NCBI GenBank assembly: GCA_015059015.1 | Contig: SVBG01000001.1 | Location: forward strand, 198,026-262,025 | DNA length: 64,000 nt | Direction of reading: 5' to 3' | Source of the DNA: Erysipelotrichaceae bacterium | Lineage (GTDB): Bacteria; Bacillota_I; Bacilli_A; ML615J-28; CAG-313 | In this document: piece by piece, positions 23,252-31,906 of the stretch | How the letters are laid out: each line of letters starts with the position of its first letter | How positions within the stretch are numbered: position 1 is the first letter of the stretch | The notes under the pieces: model-generated | Told to the model about the DNA's origin: nothing | The model's database searches: none | What the model saw: the letters and a program-made list of their open reading frames with translations, nothing else | Made by a program: the position numbers and the translations under genes

Positions 23252-26200
23252 GAAAGAAATAAAAGGTTTTAATGTAAAATGTTTCAATTACACAGGTGGA
23301 GGATTTATTGCCTACGATGCAGTAGGATATTACAATGGACAAAAATATCTATCTATTAATTTACATCAACGTACAATTTTAAATTCTATTTCATCTAAAA
23401 TGAAAATTCTTAATGCAACGTTAGAATTAACTGCAGAAGAGTGGAATATAGGACCTTCTTTTGAAGGAATTAATGTGTATATTGGTGATGAATTAATTGA
23501 TATAATAGCAAGTCCAGGTAAGAATGGTAAAGTATTTATTGATATTACAAATGAATTAGTAAATTTAATGTTTTCAAATTTAAATCAAAGTATATTAAAG
23601 ATAGAACCACGAAATACATTAAGTAAAGGGTACATAAAATTTTATTCTGAAAATAGTGATGAATTATATGAGCCTAAAATTGTCATTGATTATATTCCTA
23701 AACATCAAATCGTTGAACAAGAGGCATTTCAACAATTTGATTGTCTAGATGCCGGAATTGGGAATGTAAACTTACAAAGCGGAGAATTATGTTTTGAGCA
23801 TACAGATATAGATTCAGGAAGTGTGTTTTTACCAATCATATTGAAACATATTTATAATAGTAATAGATACAATGAAAAAGGCGATGTAATTGTTGATGTG
23901 AAAAATATTTCTAATTTTAATATGGGTGATGGTTGGAAATTAAATCTTCAACAATATTTATTTAAAAATGAAAATGCCTCGCTTGAAAGTGGATATGATG
24001 TGTATAATTATTTAGATGGCAACGGAAATATTCACGAGTTTTCAGAGTTTTACTATTATATTTTAAATGACACTCGACACTATATTTTAAAGGAACAGGT
24101 TGTAATTAATTTAAATGGAACATTGTCATATGATGGTTTTGAAGTAGTAAGAGAATTAAAATCTACAAGTGGGTTGACGTTAATAACTGACTATACAAAA
24201 TATAAAAATGACAATTTAATTGAATTGAGAACTGAAGAGATTTCAACTTTAGAAGATCAAATTGAAGAATTAAATAATTATGTTTCAAATTTAGAATATA
24301 ATAATGTATTACTAAATAAAAATAAAGAATTAGTAGAAAAATATATTGAAATAAAAAATGTTCAATATGAAATTGATAAAATTGTACAAAGTGTTAGTAG
24401 CGAAGAATTAACATTAAATGAAAAAATACTTGAAAAACAAAAAAGTTTAAAGAACTTGAAAGAAGAATTTAATGAAAAATTCGCAGAATATTGTAATGCA
24501 GATTCAACAGTGTATTCAAAATATTATATAGCAAAAGAAAAATATTTAGAAGACATTAGTAAATTATTTTATGATTTAGATAATGCCTATATAGAAATGA
24601 TTAATAAAAGAGACACTGTTTATGAAAAAATGGTATCTTTAAACGAATCTAATAATGAATCTGAGGATGAAAATCAGACTTCTCCAGAGGCAGAAAATGA
24701 TAATGAAGAAGAATATTTTCAAGCACAAAAAGATTATTCAAATGCATCAAATTTATATCAAGATGCAAGATGGGACGTTGAGTTAGCACAACGAGAATTC
24801 TCTGATGTTGAACAAGAAGCGACCATTATATATCAAAAAAAATCAGAAAAAGTAAATGATGAAATTGAAGATGAATCATTTGAATCCAATAAAATCATAA
24901 ATGAATTGATATCTCAAAAAAATAGTAAAAGTATAGCGTTATTTGATTTAAGTAAAAAATATAATTCTGAAAGTGATGAATTACAATTAAACCAAATTAA
25001 TTATGAGATTGAGAAAAATAATAATGAAATAAAGAAATACAAAAATCAAATTAATAAACTTAACAATTCATTAATTAAATTATACGAATCATCAGAAGTA
25101 AATCATATTATTAATTCATCAAATATTATATTTGGTTTTAATAAATATGGATATTTAATTAGTTTAAGCGATTCTAATTTAAATAAGATTGTATTTGAAT
25201 ATGAAAATGGTAAAATAATAAAATTAATAGAAAATGATGATAAACAATTAGTCTTAACATATGAAAACAATGTTTTAACAGAGATTATAAATTTTTTAGG
25301 TCAAAAAGTTAAATTTAAATATAATAATAATAAACTAACTAAAATAGTAAATGAAGATGAAACGGAAACTACATTTAAATATGATGAAAATGGATTATTA
25401 TTTGATATTCAAAATACTTTTGGTTTTGGATATAAAATTGATTATAATTCAAATAGAGTTGTAAAATTATCAGAATATACTATTACAAAAATAGTTAAGA
25501 ATAGTAAAATTGAGTATTTAGATAATGAGTTATACGGATTAATTTCAGATATAAATTATATTGATTTATATACAACAATTATTACAAATGAAAAGGGAAA
25601 TACCAAAACATATTTAATGGATAATTATGGAAATTTAAAATCTATTTGTGATAGTGTAGATGGTAAAACTATTTCAATTAACAATGAATTTGTTTCTAAA
25701 AAGTGTCAAATTTCAACTTTATCAAAAAGTGGAGTAGAGAATTTAATATCAGATGTTAATTGGATTGGAAGTGAACGATCATATTCTGAAGGATATGGAT
25801 TATTAGGTGGAGCACCATTTTCAGAAAACTATGCTTATGCAAATGTTGACATAGAAAAGGTTAGAAATAAGAAAAATTTAATTCTATCTGCATATGTAAC
25901 AGCAAGTTCTGCTTATGTTAAACCTTCAAGAATTAATAATTATATATATGATGATAGAAACGATGAACATATTATTTATTCAAGTGAAAATAAACAAAAA
26001 AGAAAATTTGAATTAAGAGTAGAAACAAGTTATAGTAATGGTAGAGTAGATATTACAAAGTGTTCATTTGATTGGATGAATAAACAAAAACAATATATTT
26101 CATTTCCTGTTTCATTCGAAGAGTGTAAACATGAAGTTGAAACTCAAATGCCATGTGTACTACCTGCTACTGTTCATAGTGAAGAAGTTATTACAAATAT

Positions 26201-28931
26201 TAAAATTATTTTTGATTATAGCTACAATATTAATTACTTAATTTTTGAAGATGTTAAATTAGAGGAATGTGAGTGGAATTATTTTGAATTAAACGATAAT
26301 AATCGAAAAGTATACGAAACTTCTAATACTATGACTGGAGAGAAATTTTATAAGTATAATAGAAACAATCTTTTGATTGAAGAAAATTATGTCGAAAACG
26401 GAAAAGAAGAGCATGTTGTTTATAAGTATGATTCAAATAATAAGTTAATAAGAAATGAAAATAATTATGGAGATGTCTCTGAAATTTTATATAAAAATAA
26501 TAAAGTAGTTGGTAATGTTACATATAACCTTTCAAATCCCACTAAAAAGTTTTACAATGAATATGAAACATATGAAAATGGATTAAATAAATGTGAATTT
26601 GATAAAAGAGGATTTGCATACAATCAATATGAGTATTTAAATGAAAATAGTAAATTAGTAAGTTCTATTAAACTTTCTAATGATAGTAAAATTTATAAAG
26701 GATATAATTATAAAAATAATCAGTTACTTGCAGTTTCACAAGAATCAAATGGTGTGTGTAATTCTAATGAATTATGTTATACAAAAGGATTGCTAACAAA
26801 ATTAATATCTAATGATACTTCATATGAGTATGAATATGATGGTTTTGGAAGAATTATAAAATTTAAAATAAATGATAAGTTATTTTTTTCTAAAGAATAT
26901 AATGATGAAGAAATGTTTGTGTCTACATTATTTATTTCTGGCGATGGCTATAAAATATCTTATGATATATATGGTAATATTGTTTCTAAAAAATATATTG
27001 ACAAAAATGGTTTAGAATATAACTATTTAAATAATGAGTTTGATGCTCAACATAGACTAATTAAATTGCTTGAATACGAAAATGAATTATGCTATAATGA
27101 AACTACTCTTAAGTATGATGAATTTGGAAATATTATTAATGAATTAATTAATGAGAATAATGAAACAATTTCAATTAATAATTTATATAACATTGATAAT
27201 ACATTGTTAGAAACAAGTATTATTTATGATGATTACACTCAAAATTATAAATATAACTATGAAGACAATTTGAAAAAACGATTAAAAAATATTCAATTGC
27301 CAAATGGAGTTGTTCAAAGTGTTGAATATGATAAATTAGATAGAATTACTAGAATTAAGTTAAATAATAATGTCACAAAAGAATTTTATTATCTTCAATG
27401 TGGTGATCATTCTACATCATTAATTTCAATGCTTCTTATTAAAAAAGATAATAACATTATTTCTAAACAAGTGTATGTTTATGATGTAATGGGAAATATT
27501 TCAGAAATTAGAGAAAATGGTATTATTCTTTTAAAATACTATTATGATGAAGTGAATAGGTTAATTAGAGAAGATAATAGAAATTTAAATTTTACAAAAT
27601 TATTTGAATACGATTGTAACGGGAATCTTCTTTCAAGCATTCAATATGAGTTTACTACTGATAAAATTGAATCTGAACCTATCAAAATTTATGAAAACTT
27701 GTATGATAATCAGTGGAAAGATCAAATTATTAAGCATAATGAAGATCTTTTTGCATATGATGATTTTGGTAATTTAATTACATATAAGGATACTACTTTA
27801 GAGTTTACTAAAGGAAAATTATTAACTAAATATGGTGATGTTGAATATAAGTATAATTCTCAAGGCTTAAGAATTAGTAAATTAGTTGATGGGGAACTTG
27901 TAAAGTTCACATTAAGTGGTAATAAAATTATTAAACAACATAATACTAATAGTAACGAATGTATCTATTATCACTATGGTGTTGATGGCTTAGTTGGTTT
28001 TAATTATAATGGTATAGAATATCTTTATATTAAAAACTTACAAAATGATATAACTCACATTACTGATATTAATGGGAATATAGTTGCAAAATATATTTAT
28101 GATGCATGGGGAAATCATAAAGTATATAATAGTTTAAATAACGAAGTTGTGGATGAAAATTTTATTGGTAATATAAATCCATTTAGATATCGTTCATATT
28201 ATTATGATGAGGAAACTTCGTTATTTTGGTTATCCTCAAGGTATTATAGTCCCGAACTTTGTAGGTTCATTAGCCCAGATGATGTAAGTTATCTTGATCC
28301 AGAATCAGTAAATGGTTTAAATTTATACTGCTACTGCTTGAATAATCCGATCATGTATGCTGATCCAAGTGGACATAGCGTTATAGTAGCAATGTTGATA
28401 GGTGCAGGAATTGGTTTGGTTGCTGGATTAGCCTCACAAGTTGTGTCTGATGTTGTTTCAAACGTTTGGGTAAATGGATTTGATTTTTCCGAATGGCAAA
28501 TGTCTTCTTGGCAGTCATATGTTGGCGCAGGGCTTGGTGGTGCTATAGGAGGAATGTTTACTCCATTATTTGGAGCAGTGGCGGTAGGATTTATTACTGG
28601 AGCAGCATCTACTGCAATAACAATGGGACTATCTAATGCAACAGGAGCAACAAATTATGGATTCGGCGAAATTGTAGCTTCTTCACTTTTAATTGGAATG
28701 GTTTCTGGATTAACTGCAGGTATTGTTGATAATATTAAAATACCTAAATTTAATGCTGGTAGAAATAGTTGGAATGCAATTTCAAAACAAATTAATACCA
28801 AGTTGATAAAAGGAACAATTAATAATGTAAGTGAGAAAACATTAGGAAAAATGTTTGCTTTAAGTTTCTTATATTCAGCACCATTTACTGCATTTAATAG
28901 TGCATTTACAATTTTAAATATGAAAGGATAA
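23244..28931 (+). CDS. Giant Rhs/YD-repeat polymorphic toxin without signal peptide
   Basis: This 1895-residue protein begins with a DNRLRE/CBM96-like domain (about 1-160; SKGYIKFYSENS, KIVIDYIPK). A short beta part follows, then an unusual coiled-coil insertion (about 325-620). YD repeats run from about 640 to 1640, interrupted by a beta domain at about 850-1030. The Rhs core comes next (RYYSPELCRFISPDD, DPESVNGLNLYCYC, YADPSGHS at about 1704-1711). The last ~185 residues form the variable tip, rich in glycine-zipper hydrophobic segments. No N-terminal signal is present, so export must use another route; a holin gene sits upstream. An immunity candidate starts 5 nt after the stop. Confidence 0.9.
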   Translation: MAKKEIKGFNVKCFNYTGGGFIAYDAVGYYNGQKYLSINLHQRTILNSISSKMKILNATLELTAEEWNIGPSFEGINVYIGDELIDIIASPGKNGKVFIDITNELVNLMFSNLNQSILKIEPRNTLSKGYIKFYSENSDELYEPKIVIDYIPKHQIVEQEAFQQFDCLDAGIGNVNLQSGELCFEHTDIDSGSVFLPIILKHIYNSNRYNEKGDVIVDVKNISNFNMGDGWKLNLQQYLFKNENASLESGYDVYNYLDGNGNIHEFSEFYYYILNDTRHYILKEQVVINLNGTLSYDGFEVVRELKSTSGLTLITDYTKYKNDNLIELRTEEISTLEDQIEELNNYVSNLEYNNVLLNKNKELVEKYIEIKNVQYEIDKIVQSVSSEELTLNEKILEKQKSLKNLKEEFNEKFAEYCNADSTVYSKYYIAKEKYLEDISKLFYDLDNAYIEMINKRDTVYEKMVSLNESNNESEDENQTSPEAENDNEEEYFQAQKDYSNASNLYQDARWDVELAQREFSDVEQEATIIYQKKSEKVNDEIEDESFESNKIINELISQKNSKSIALFDLSKKYNSESDELQLNQINYEIEKNNNEIKKYKNQINKLNNSLIKLYESSEVNHIINSSNIIFGFNKYGYLISLSDSNLNKIVFEYENGKIIKLIENDDKQLVLTYENNVLTEIINFLGQKVKFKYNNNKLTKIVNEDETETTFKYDENGLLFDIQNTFGFGYKIDYNSNRVVKLSEYTITKIVKNSKIEYLDNELYGLISDINYIDLYTTIITNEKGNTKTYLMDNYGNLKSICDSVDGKTISINNEFVSKKCQISTLSKSGVENLISDVNWIGSERSYSEGYGLLGGAPFSENYAYANVDIEKVRNKKNLILSAYVTASSAYVKPSRINNYIYDDRNDEHIIYSSENKQKRKFELRVETSYSNGRVDITKCSFDWMNKQKQYISFPVSFEECKHEVETQMPCVLPATVHSEEVITNIKIIFDYSYNINYLIFEDVKLEECEWNYFELNDNNRKVYETSNTMTGEKFYKYNRNNLLIEENYVENGKEEHVVYKYDSNNKLIRNENNYGDVSEILYKNNKVVGNVTYNLSNPTKKFYNEYETYENGLNKCEFDKRGFAYNQYEYLNENSKLVSSIKLSNDSKIYKGYNYKNNQLLAVSQESNGVCNSNELCYTKGLLTKLISNDTSYEYEYDGFGRIIKFKINDKLFFSKEYNDEEMFVSTLFISGDGYKISYDIYGNIVSKKYIDKNGLEYNYLNNEFDAQHRLIKLLEYENELCYNETTLKYDEFGNIINELINENNETISINNLYNIDNTLLETSIIYDDYTQNYKYNYEDNLKKRLKNIQLPNGVVQSVEYDKLDRITRIKLNNNVTKEFYYLQCGDHSTSLISMLLIKKDNNIISKQVYVYDVMGNISEIRENGIILLKYYYDEVNRLIREDNRNLNFTKLFEYDCNGNLLSSIQYEFTTDKIESEPIKIYENLYDNQWKDQIIKHNEDLFAYDDFGNLITYKDTTLEFTKGKLLTKYGDVEYKYNSQGLRISKLVDGELVKFTLSGNKIIKQHNTNSNECIYYHYGVDGLVGFNYNGIEYLYIKNLQNDITHITDINGNIVAKYIYDAWGNHKVYNSLNNEVVDENFIGNINPFRYRSYYYDEETSLFWLSSRYYSPELCRFISPDDVSYLDPESVNGLNLYCYCLNNPIMYADPSGHSVIVAMLIGAGIGLVAGLASQVVSDVVSNVWVNGFDFSEWQMSSWQSYVGAGLGGAIGGMFTPLFGAVAVGFITGAASTAITMGLSNATGATNYGFGEIVASSLLIGMVSGLTAGIVDNIKIPKFNAGRNSWNAISKQINTKLIKGTINNVSEKTLGKMFALSFLYSAPFTAFNSAFTILNMKG

Positions 28932-28935
28932 AATA

Positions 28936-29529
28936 ATGAAATTACTAAAGTGGATTTTTTCTCTGAAGTCTATAAGTAAAAGATATGTTAATGAGATATT
29001 ATTGTTGTGTTATTTGATAATAACAACTTTAATTGTGGTCATTGCTTCGAATTGTTTTGAATTATCTAAAACAATTGATAGAATATTGGGGATAATAATT
29101 TTGCTGCAATGGATATTACTTTTTATACCTTGTATGTCTCGTATTCTTTCTATAATCGATTATAATAAGGATATTAAAATAAAAAACGGAGAACTTAAAC
29201 TTAATTTTTCTCCAATACTATATTCACTTCAAGATATACTATATTGGCTTGAATATGCAAGTATTCCTGACACAATATATGTTAAAAGAAAAGGTAATGC
29301 TGGGAATTTAATTATCGAAGTAAGTTATGAAGTAGAAAAAAGAAATGGTCCATTTGTAAATAAGAAAGTATTTATAGACAATGAAGAAATACAATCATTT
29401 ACGGAAATACAAGATATATTAACGAAAAAATGTCTTATTAAAGAAAATTCTTTATATGTTGTTGCAACGACAGAGATGAATGATCCTAAATTATTTAGTA
29501 AAATAATATCTGAAATTAAAATAAAATAA
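28936..29529 (+). CDS. Putative immunity protein A (two-TM)
   Basis: The 197-residue protein has two membrane segments (about 20-41 and 50-69) and a C-terminal soluble domain (residues about 90-197). I do not recognise its family. It starts 5 nt after the rhs stop codon and lies between the toxin tip and a conserved repeat, the standard place for a polymorphic-toxin immunity gene. The two other tip cassettes in the window are followed by unrelated proteins of the same two-TM topology. Confidence 0.65.
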   Translation: MKLLKWIFSLKSISKRYVNEILLLCYLIITTLIVVIASNCFELSKTIDRILGIIILLQWILLFIPCMSRILSIIDYNKDIKIKNGELKLNFSPILYSLQDILYWLEYASIPDTIYVKRKGNAGNLIIEVSYEVEKRNGPFVNKKVFIDNEEIQSFTEIQDILTKKCLIKENSLYVVATTEMNDPKLFSKIISEIKIK

Positions 29530-29530
29530 A

Positions 29531-29735
29531 ACAAACATCACTTTTAACATTAAGGGTGAAGCTGGATCATTTCAGTTTCATCCTTTCTTACATTTAGTGG
29601 ACAAGAGCGAAACCTGGGTATCCCAGTTGTCGCAACAGTCGAGTTGTCATAACTGGTAACATCAGTTGTGGCAACGACTTAACCTGCCTCTAAAATAAGC
29701 AAATTTGCAACACTTTTAAGTTCAGTGGTTGAGTA
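29531..29735 (+). repeat. Cassette-end repeat, copy A (direct)
   Basis: This ~205-bp element starts at the stop codon of immunity gene A and recurs at 43209-43414 with few changes outside the first hairpin. It holds a terminator hairpin, CTGGGTATCCCAG (29614-29626) and three related dyads: GTTGTCGCAAC (29626), GTTGTCATAAC (29643) and GTTGTGGCAAC (29665). A truncated inverted copy lies at 39938-40050. With 29736-29828, which holds the next promoter, it fills the gap to the HAD gene. Confidence 0.9.
29554..29587 (+). terminator. Terminator hairpin within repeat copy A
   Basis: GGGTGAAGCTG (29554-29564) pairs with CAGTTTCATCC (29573-29583) using two G-U pairs and is followed by TTTCTTA. In copy B the 5' arm is GGATGAGATTG, which still pairs throughout with wobble pairs at other places, so the RNA fold is conserved although the bases differ. 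Confidence 0.75.
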
Positions 29736-29763
29736 TAATATCTTCGTTTTTAGTGGATTAATT

Positions 29764-29792
29764 TTGAATTCTTCTAGATAATGTGGTATAAT
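29764..29792 (+). promoter_or_regulatory. Sigma-A promoter of the HAD-GNAT-HTH unit
   Basis: TTGAAT (29764-29769), a 17-bp spacer and TGG-TATAAT (29787-29792) form a good promoter. Confidence 0.75.
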
Positions 29793-29828
29793 ATTTGTGT
29801 TGAAATTCTTTATGCGTGGAGGTTTCTA

Positions 29829-30518
29829 ATGAAATATAAAGCTATATTTTTTGATAGAGATGGAACGATTACTTATTACGTCCAAGAAAAAGTTAATTGG
29901 CGTGATAAAATTATTGAAGAATGGAGTGGCAAACCATTTGAACTTCCTTATGATAAAATGATTATGTTGTTTAATAAAGCTAAAGAGAATAGACCATATA
30001 AGTATAAAAATTTAGAAGATGAAAAAGAATTCTTTCAAAGATATTATAAATACTTACTTATAGAAGAAGGTGTAACTGAAAAAGTAGAAAAAAGAGCAAA
30101 ATTATTATTTGATGAATTATGGTGTAATGGTGATAGAGCATTATATCCTGAAACTGTAGAAGTATTAGAATACTTTAAAAATAAAGGATTTAAAATAGGA
30201 GTTATTTCAGATACATCCCCATCATTACAATATTCATTAGAGCAATTAGGAATTGCAAAGTATTTCGATTGTTTTATAGCATCATCATTAGTTGGCGCTG
30301 GTAAACCAAGTCCTATAATATTTAATGCTGCACTTGATTCAGTTGGCGTTAAAGCAGAAGAAAGTTTATATGTAGATGATTACAAACCAGAAGCTGATGG
30401 TGCAAGATTACAAGGATTTACATCATTTTTAATTGATAGAAGCATAAAAGAAAAGAAAGAATGGGAAATAAATAGCTTAAAAGAAATAATTAACTTTATT
30501 GAAAAGTTGGAGGAATAA
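29829..30518 (+). CDS. HAD-family hydrolase
   Basis: The 229-residue protein has motif I FFDRDGTITYY at the N-terminus, motif II with GVISDTSPS and motif IV with DDYKPEADGA, so a working HAD phosphatase is likely. It resembles phosphoglycolate-phosphatase-like members; the substrate is unknown. GGAGG at 29818 places the start at 29829; an upstream in-frame ATG overlaps the promoter. It forms an operon with the GNAT and HTH genes that follow. It looks like cargo between the first tip and the recombinase. Confidence 0.8.
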   Translation: MKYKAIFFDRDGTITYYVQEKVNWRDKIIEEWSGKPFELPYDKMIMLFNKAKENRPYKYKNLEDEKEFFQRYYKYLLIEEGVTEKVEKRAKLLFDELWCNGDRALYPETVEVLEYFKNKGFKIGVISDTSPSLQYSLEQLGIAKYFDCFIASSLVGAGKPSPIIFNAALDSVGVKAEESLYVDDYKPEADGARLQGFTSFLIDRSIKEKKEWEINSLKEIINFIEKLEE

Positions 30519-30520
30519 TT

Positions 30521-31021
30521 ATGATTAGATTAGTTAGACCATCAGAAGAACATTTTAGTCAAGTATTAAAATTAAAACAAGATTTTATAAATAATAATGA
30601 ATCACGTATTCAAGGATCAGGTTCAGTAGATAAATATGATGATTTAAATGAATGGTTAAAAAGTATTAATGATATTGAACAGGGTAAAAATGAAAAATTA
30701 GTTCCATCAACATATTATTTAATATTGTCTGACGAAGAAGTAGTAGGAACTATTAGTATGCGTCATTATTTAACAAAAGACTTAGAAGAATTTGGAGGTC
30801 ATATTGGATATAGTATTAAACCAAGTGCAAGAAGAAAAGGTTATGCAACAGAAGCACTAAGATTAATATTAGAGTTATACAAAGACAAATACGATGAAAT
30901 ATTAATAATGTGTGAAGATGATAATATTGCATCTAACAAAACCATACTTGCAAATGGTGGAATATTAATAAACCAAATAGAAAAATTTGGCCTAAAGATA
31001 AATAGATATAAAATTTGTTAA
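30521..31021 (+). CDS. GNAT-family N-acetyltransferase
   Basis: The 166-residue protein shows the acetyl-CoA site GYSIKPSARRKGYATEALRL and the following LIMCEDDNIASNKTILANGG block, as in ribosomal-protein and small-molecule acetyltransferases of the GNAT superfamily. The substrate cannot be assigned. It lies 2 nt after the HAD gene with a GGAGG ribosome site inside the end of that gene. Confidence 0.85.
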   Translation: MIRLVRPSEEHFSQVLKLKQDFINNNESRIQGSGSVDKYDDLNEWLKSINDIEQGKNEKLVPSTYYLILSDEEVVGTISMRHYLTKDLEEFGGHIGYSIKPSARRKGYATEALRLILELYKDKYDEILIMCEDDNIASNKTILANGGILINQIEKFGLKINRYKIC

Positions 31022-31037
31022 AACTTGGAGGTAAACA

Positions 31038-31562
31038 TTGTCATATACAAATGAAGGTGAAAACTATCGTAAGTATGGTATAGTAATAATCGAAAGTTAT
31101 GATAAAACACTAGGATACACAGTATATGAATACAGAAAACCAACAATTAAAGAAAGACAAGAAATAATATTAAACTATATAATACAAAATAATAATGAAC
31201 CAATTGATTTAGTATATTTATCAAATAAACTTTGTGTTAGTAAAAGAACTATTCAAAAAGATATAAAAGTATTACAAAGTAATAACTTAATTGAAGTAAT
31301 ACCTAATTTTACACAAGGACCTCAAAGAAGAAATATAATTAAATATATTGGTCCACAAAAAGAAAAAAACAAAAAAGAGTTAACTTTAGAATTATTATAT
31401 GATTTAGATAATCCTTATGGATTTAGAGACTTTGACTGGGAAGAATTTAAGATGAATCCTAGTTTAGATAAAAGAACTTTAAAAGAACAATATGCGATTT
31501 TAAAGAAGGAGAAATTAAGATTACAAAGAAAAAAAGAATTATTCTTCTCTAAAAGCGATTAG
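31038..31562 (+). CDS. DeoR/HTH_11-type DNA-binding protein
   Basis: The 174-residue protein starts with TTG at 31038, six nt after GGAGGT. After an antiparallel start (NYRKYGIVIIESYDKTLGYTV) it has a winged helix-turn-helix (about 36-80; LVYLSNKLCVSKRTIQKDIK, NNLIEVIPNF). The C-terminal half is helical and charged. It is the third gene of the HAD-GNAT unit and is followed by a terminator. It may regulate that unit; no operator was identified. Confidence 0.65.
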   Translation: MSYTNEGENYRKYGIVIIESYDKTLGYTVYEYRKPTIKERQEIILNYIIQNNNEPIDLVYLSNKLCVSKRTIQKDIKVLQSNNLIEVIPNFTQGPQRRNIIKYIGPQKEKNKKELTLELLYDLDNPYGFRDFDWEEFKMNPSLDKRTLKEQYAILKKEKLRLQRKKELFFSKSD

Positions 31563-31564
31563 TA

Positions 31565-31596
31565 AGACATGTCAAGAAATTGATATGTCTTTTTTT
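31565..31596 (+). terminator. Intrinsic terminator
   Basis: AGACATGTCA (31565-31574) pairs with TGATATGTCT (31581-31590) with one G-U pair, followed by six T residues. The stretch 31597-31682 is AT-rich with no gene seen. Confidence 0.85.
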
Positions 31597-31682
31597 GTCG
31601 GACGATTTATTAAAATATTTTTATAAAAATACCTAACTTTTGGGGTGAAAAGTAGTATAAATGGCGAAGGGAGAATAGATAT

Positions 31683-31835
31683 ATGATAAAAGAAGAAAAC
31701 CAAAGCCAAAATAAAGATTTAGAACCTCAAATTAAGGTTACAGAAGAGTTTAAAGGAACAAAGACATTAGAAGATATAATCAAAGAATTAATCGTTAAAA
31801 GCTTAAATTTAGGGTGTTTAGGAGGATTAGAATAA
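31683..31835 (+). CDS. Small recombinase-associated protein (50 residues)
   Basis: ATG at 31683 opens a 50-codon frame with GGGAG at 31670 as ribosome site. The C-terminus (KTLEDIIKELIVKSLNLGCL then GGLE) resembles that of the remnant before the second recombinase (SIVKLIEKMLVNIFLTGCNG then GL), so this is a real family. Small proteins of this kind often precede large serine recombinase genes on mobile elements. Its stop codon overlaps the next start (TAATG). Confidence 0.6.
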   Translation: MIKEENQSQNKDLEPQIKVTEEFKGTKTLEDIIKELIVKSLNLGCLGGLE

Positions 31836-31906
31836 TGGACAAACTAATTAATCTATGCTATAATAACATTGTTCAAAGTGATGTTTGTTTCACAGGAGGA
31901 AACTAG
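31835..31906 (+). CDS. Possible 23-residue coupling ORF
   Basis: ATG at 31835 overlaps the stop of the 50-residue ORF. This frame ends with TAG at 31904-31906, which overlaps the GTG start of the recombinase. The overlaps would couple translation of all three. The peptide itself has no recognised feature, and the recombinase promoter lies inside it. Confidence 0.3.
   Translation: MDKLINLCYNNIVQSDVCFTGGN
31836..31864 (+). promoter_or_regulatory. Promoter of recombinase 1
   Basis: TGGACA (31836-31841), a 17-bp spacer and TATAAT (31859-31864) lie before the GTG start. The second recombinase has TGGACT-17-TATAAT at the equivalent place (40224-40252). Confidence 0.6.
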
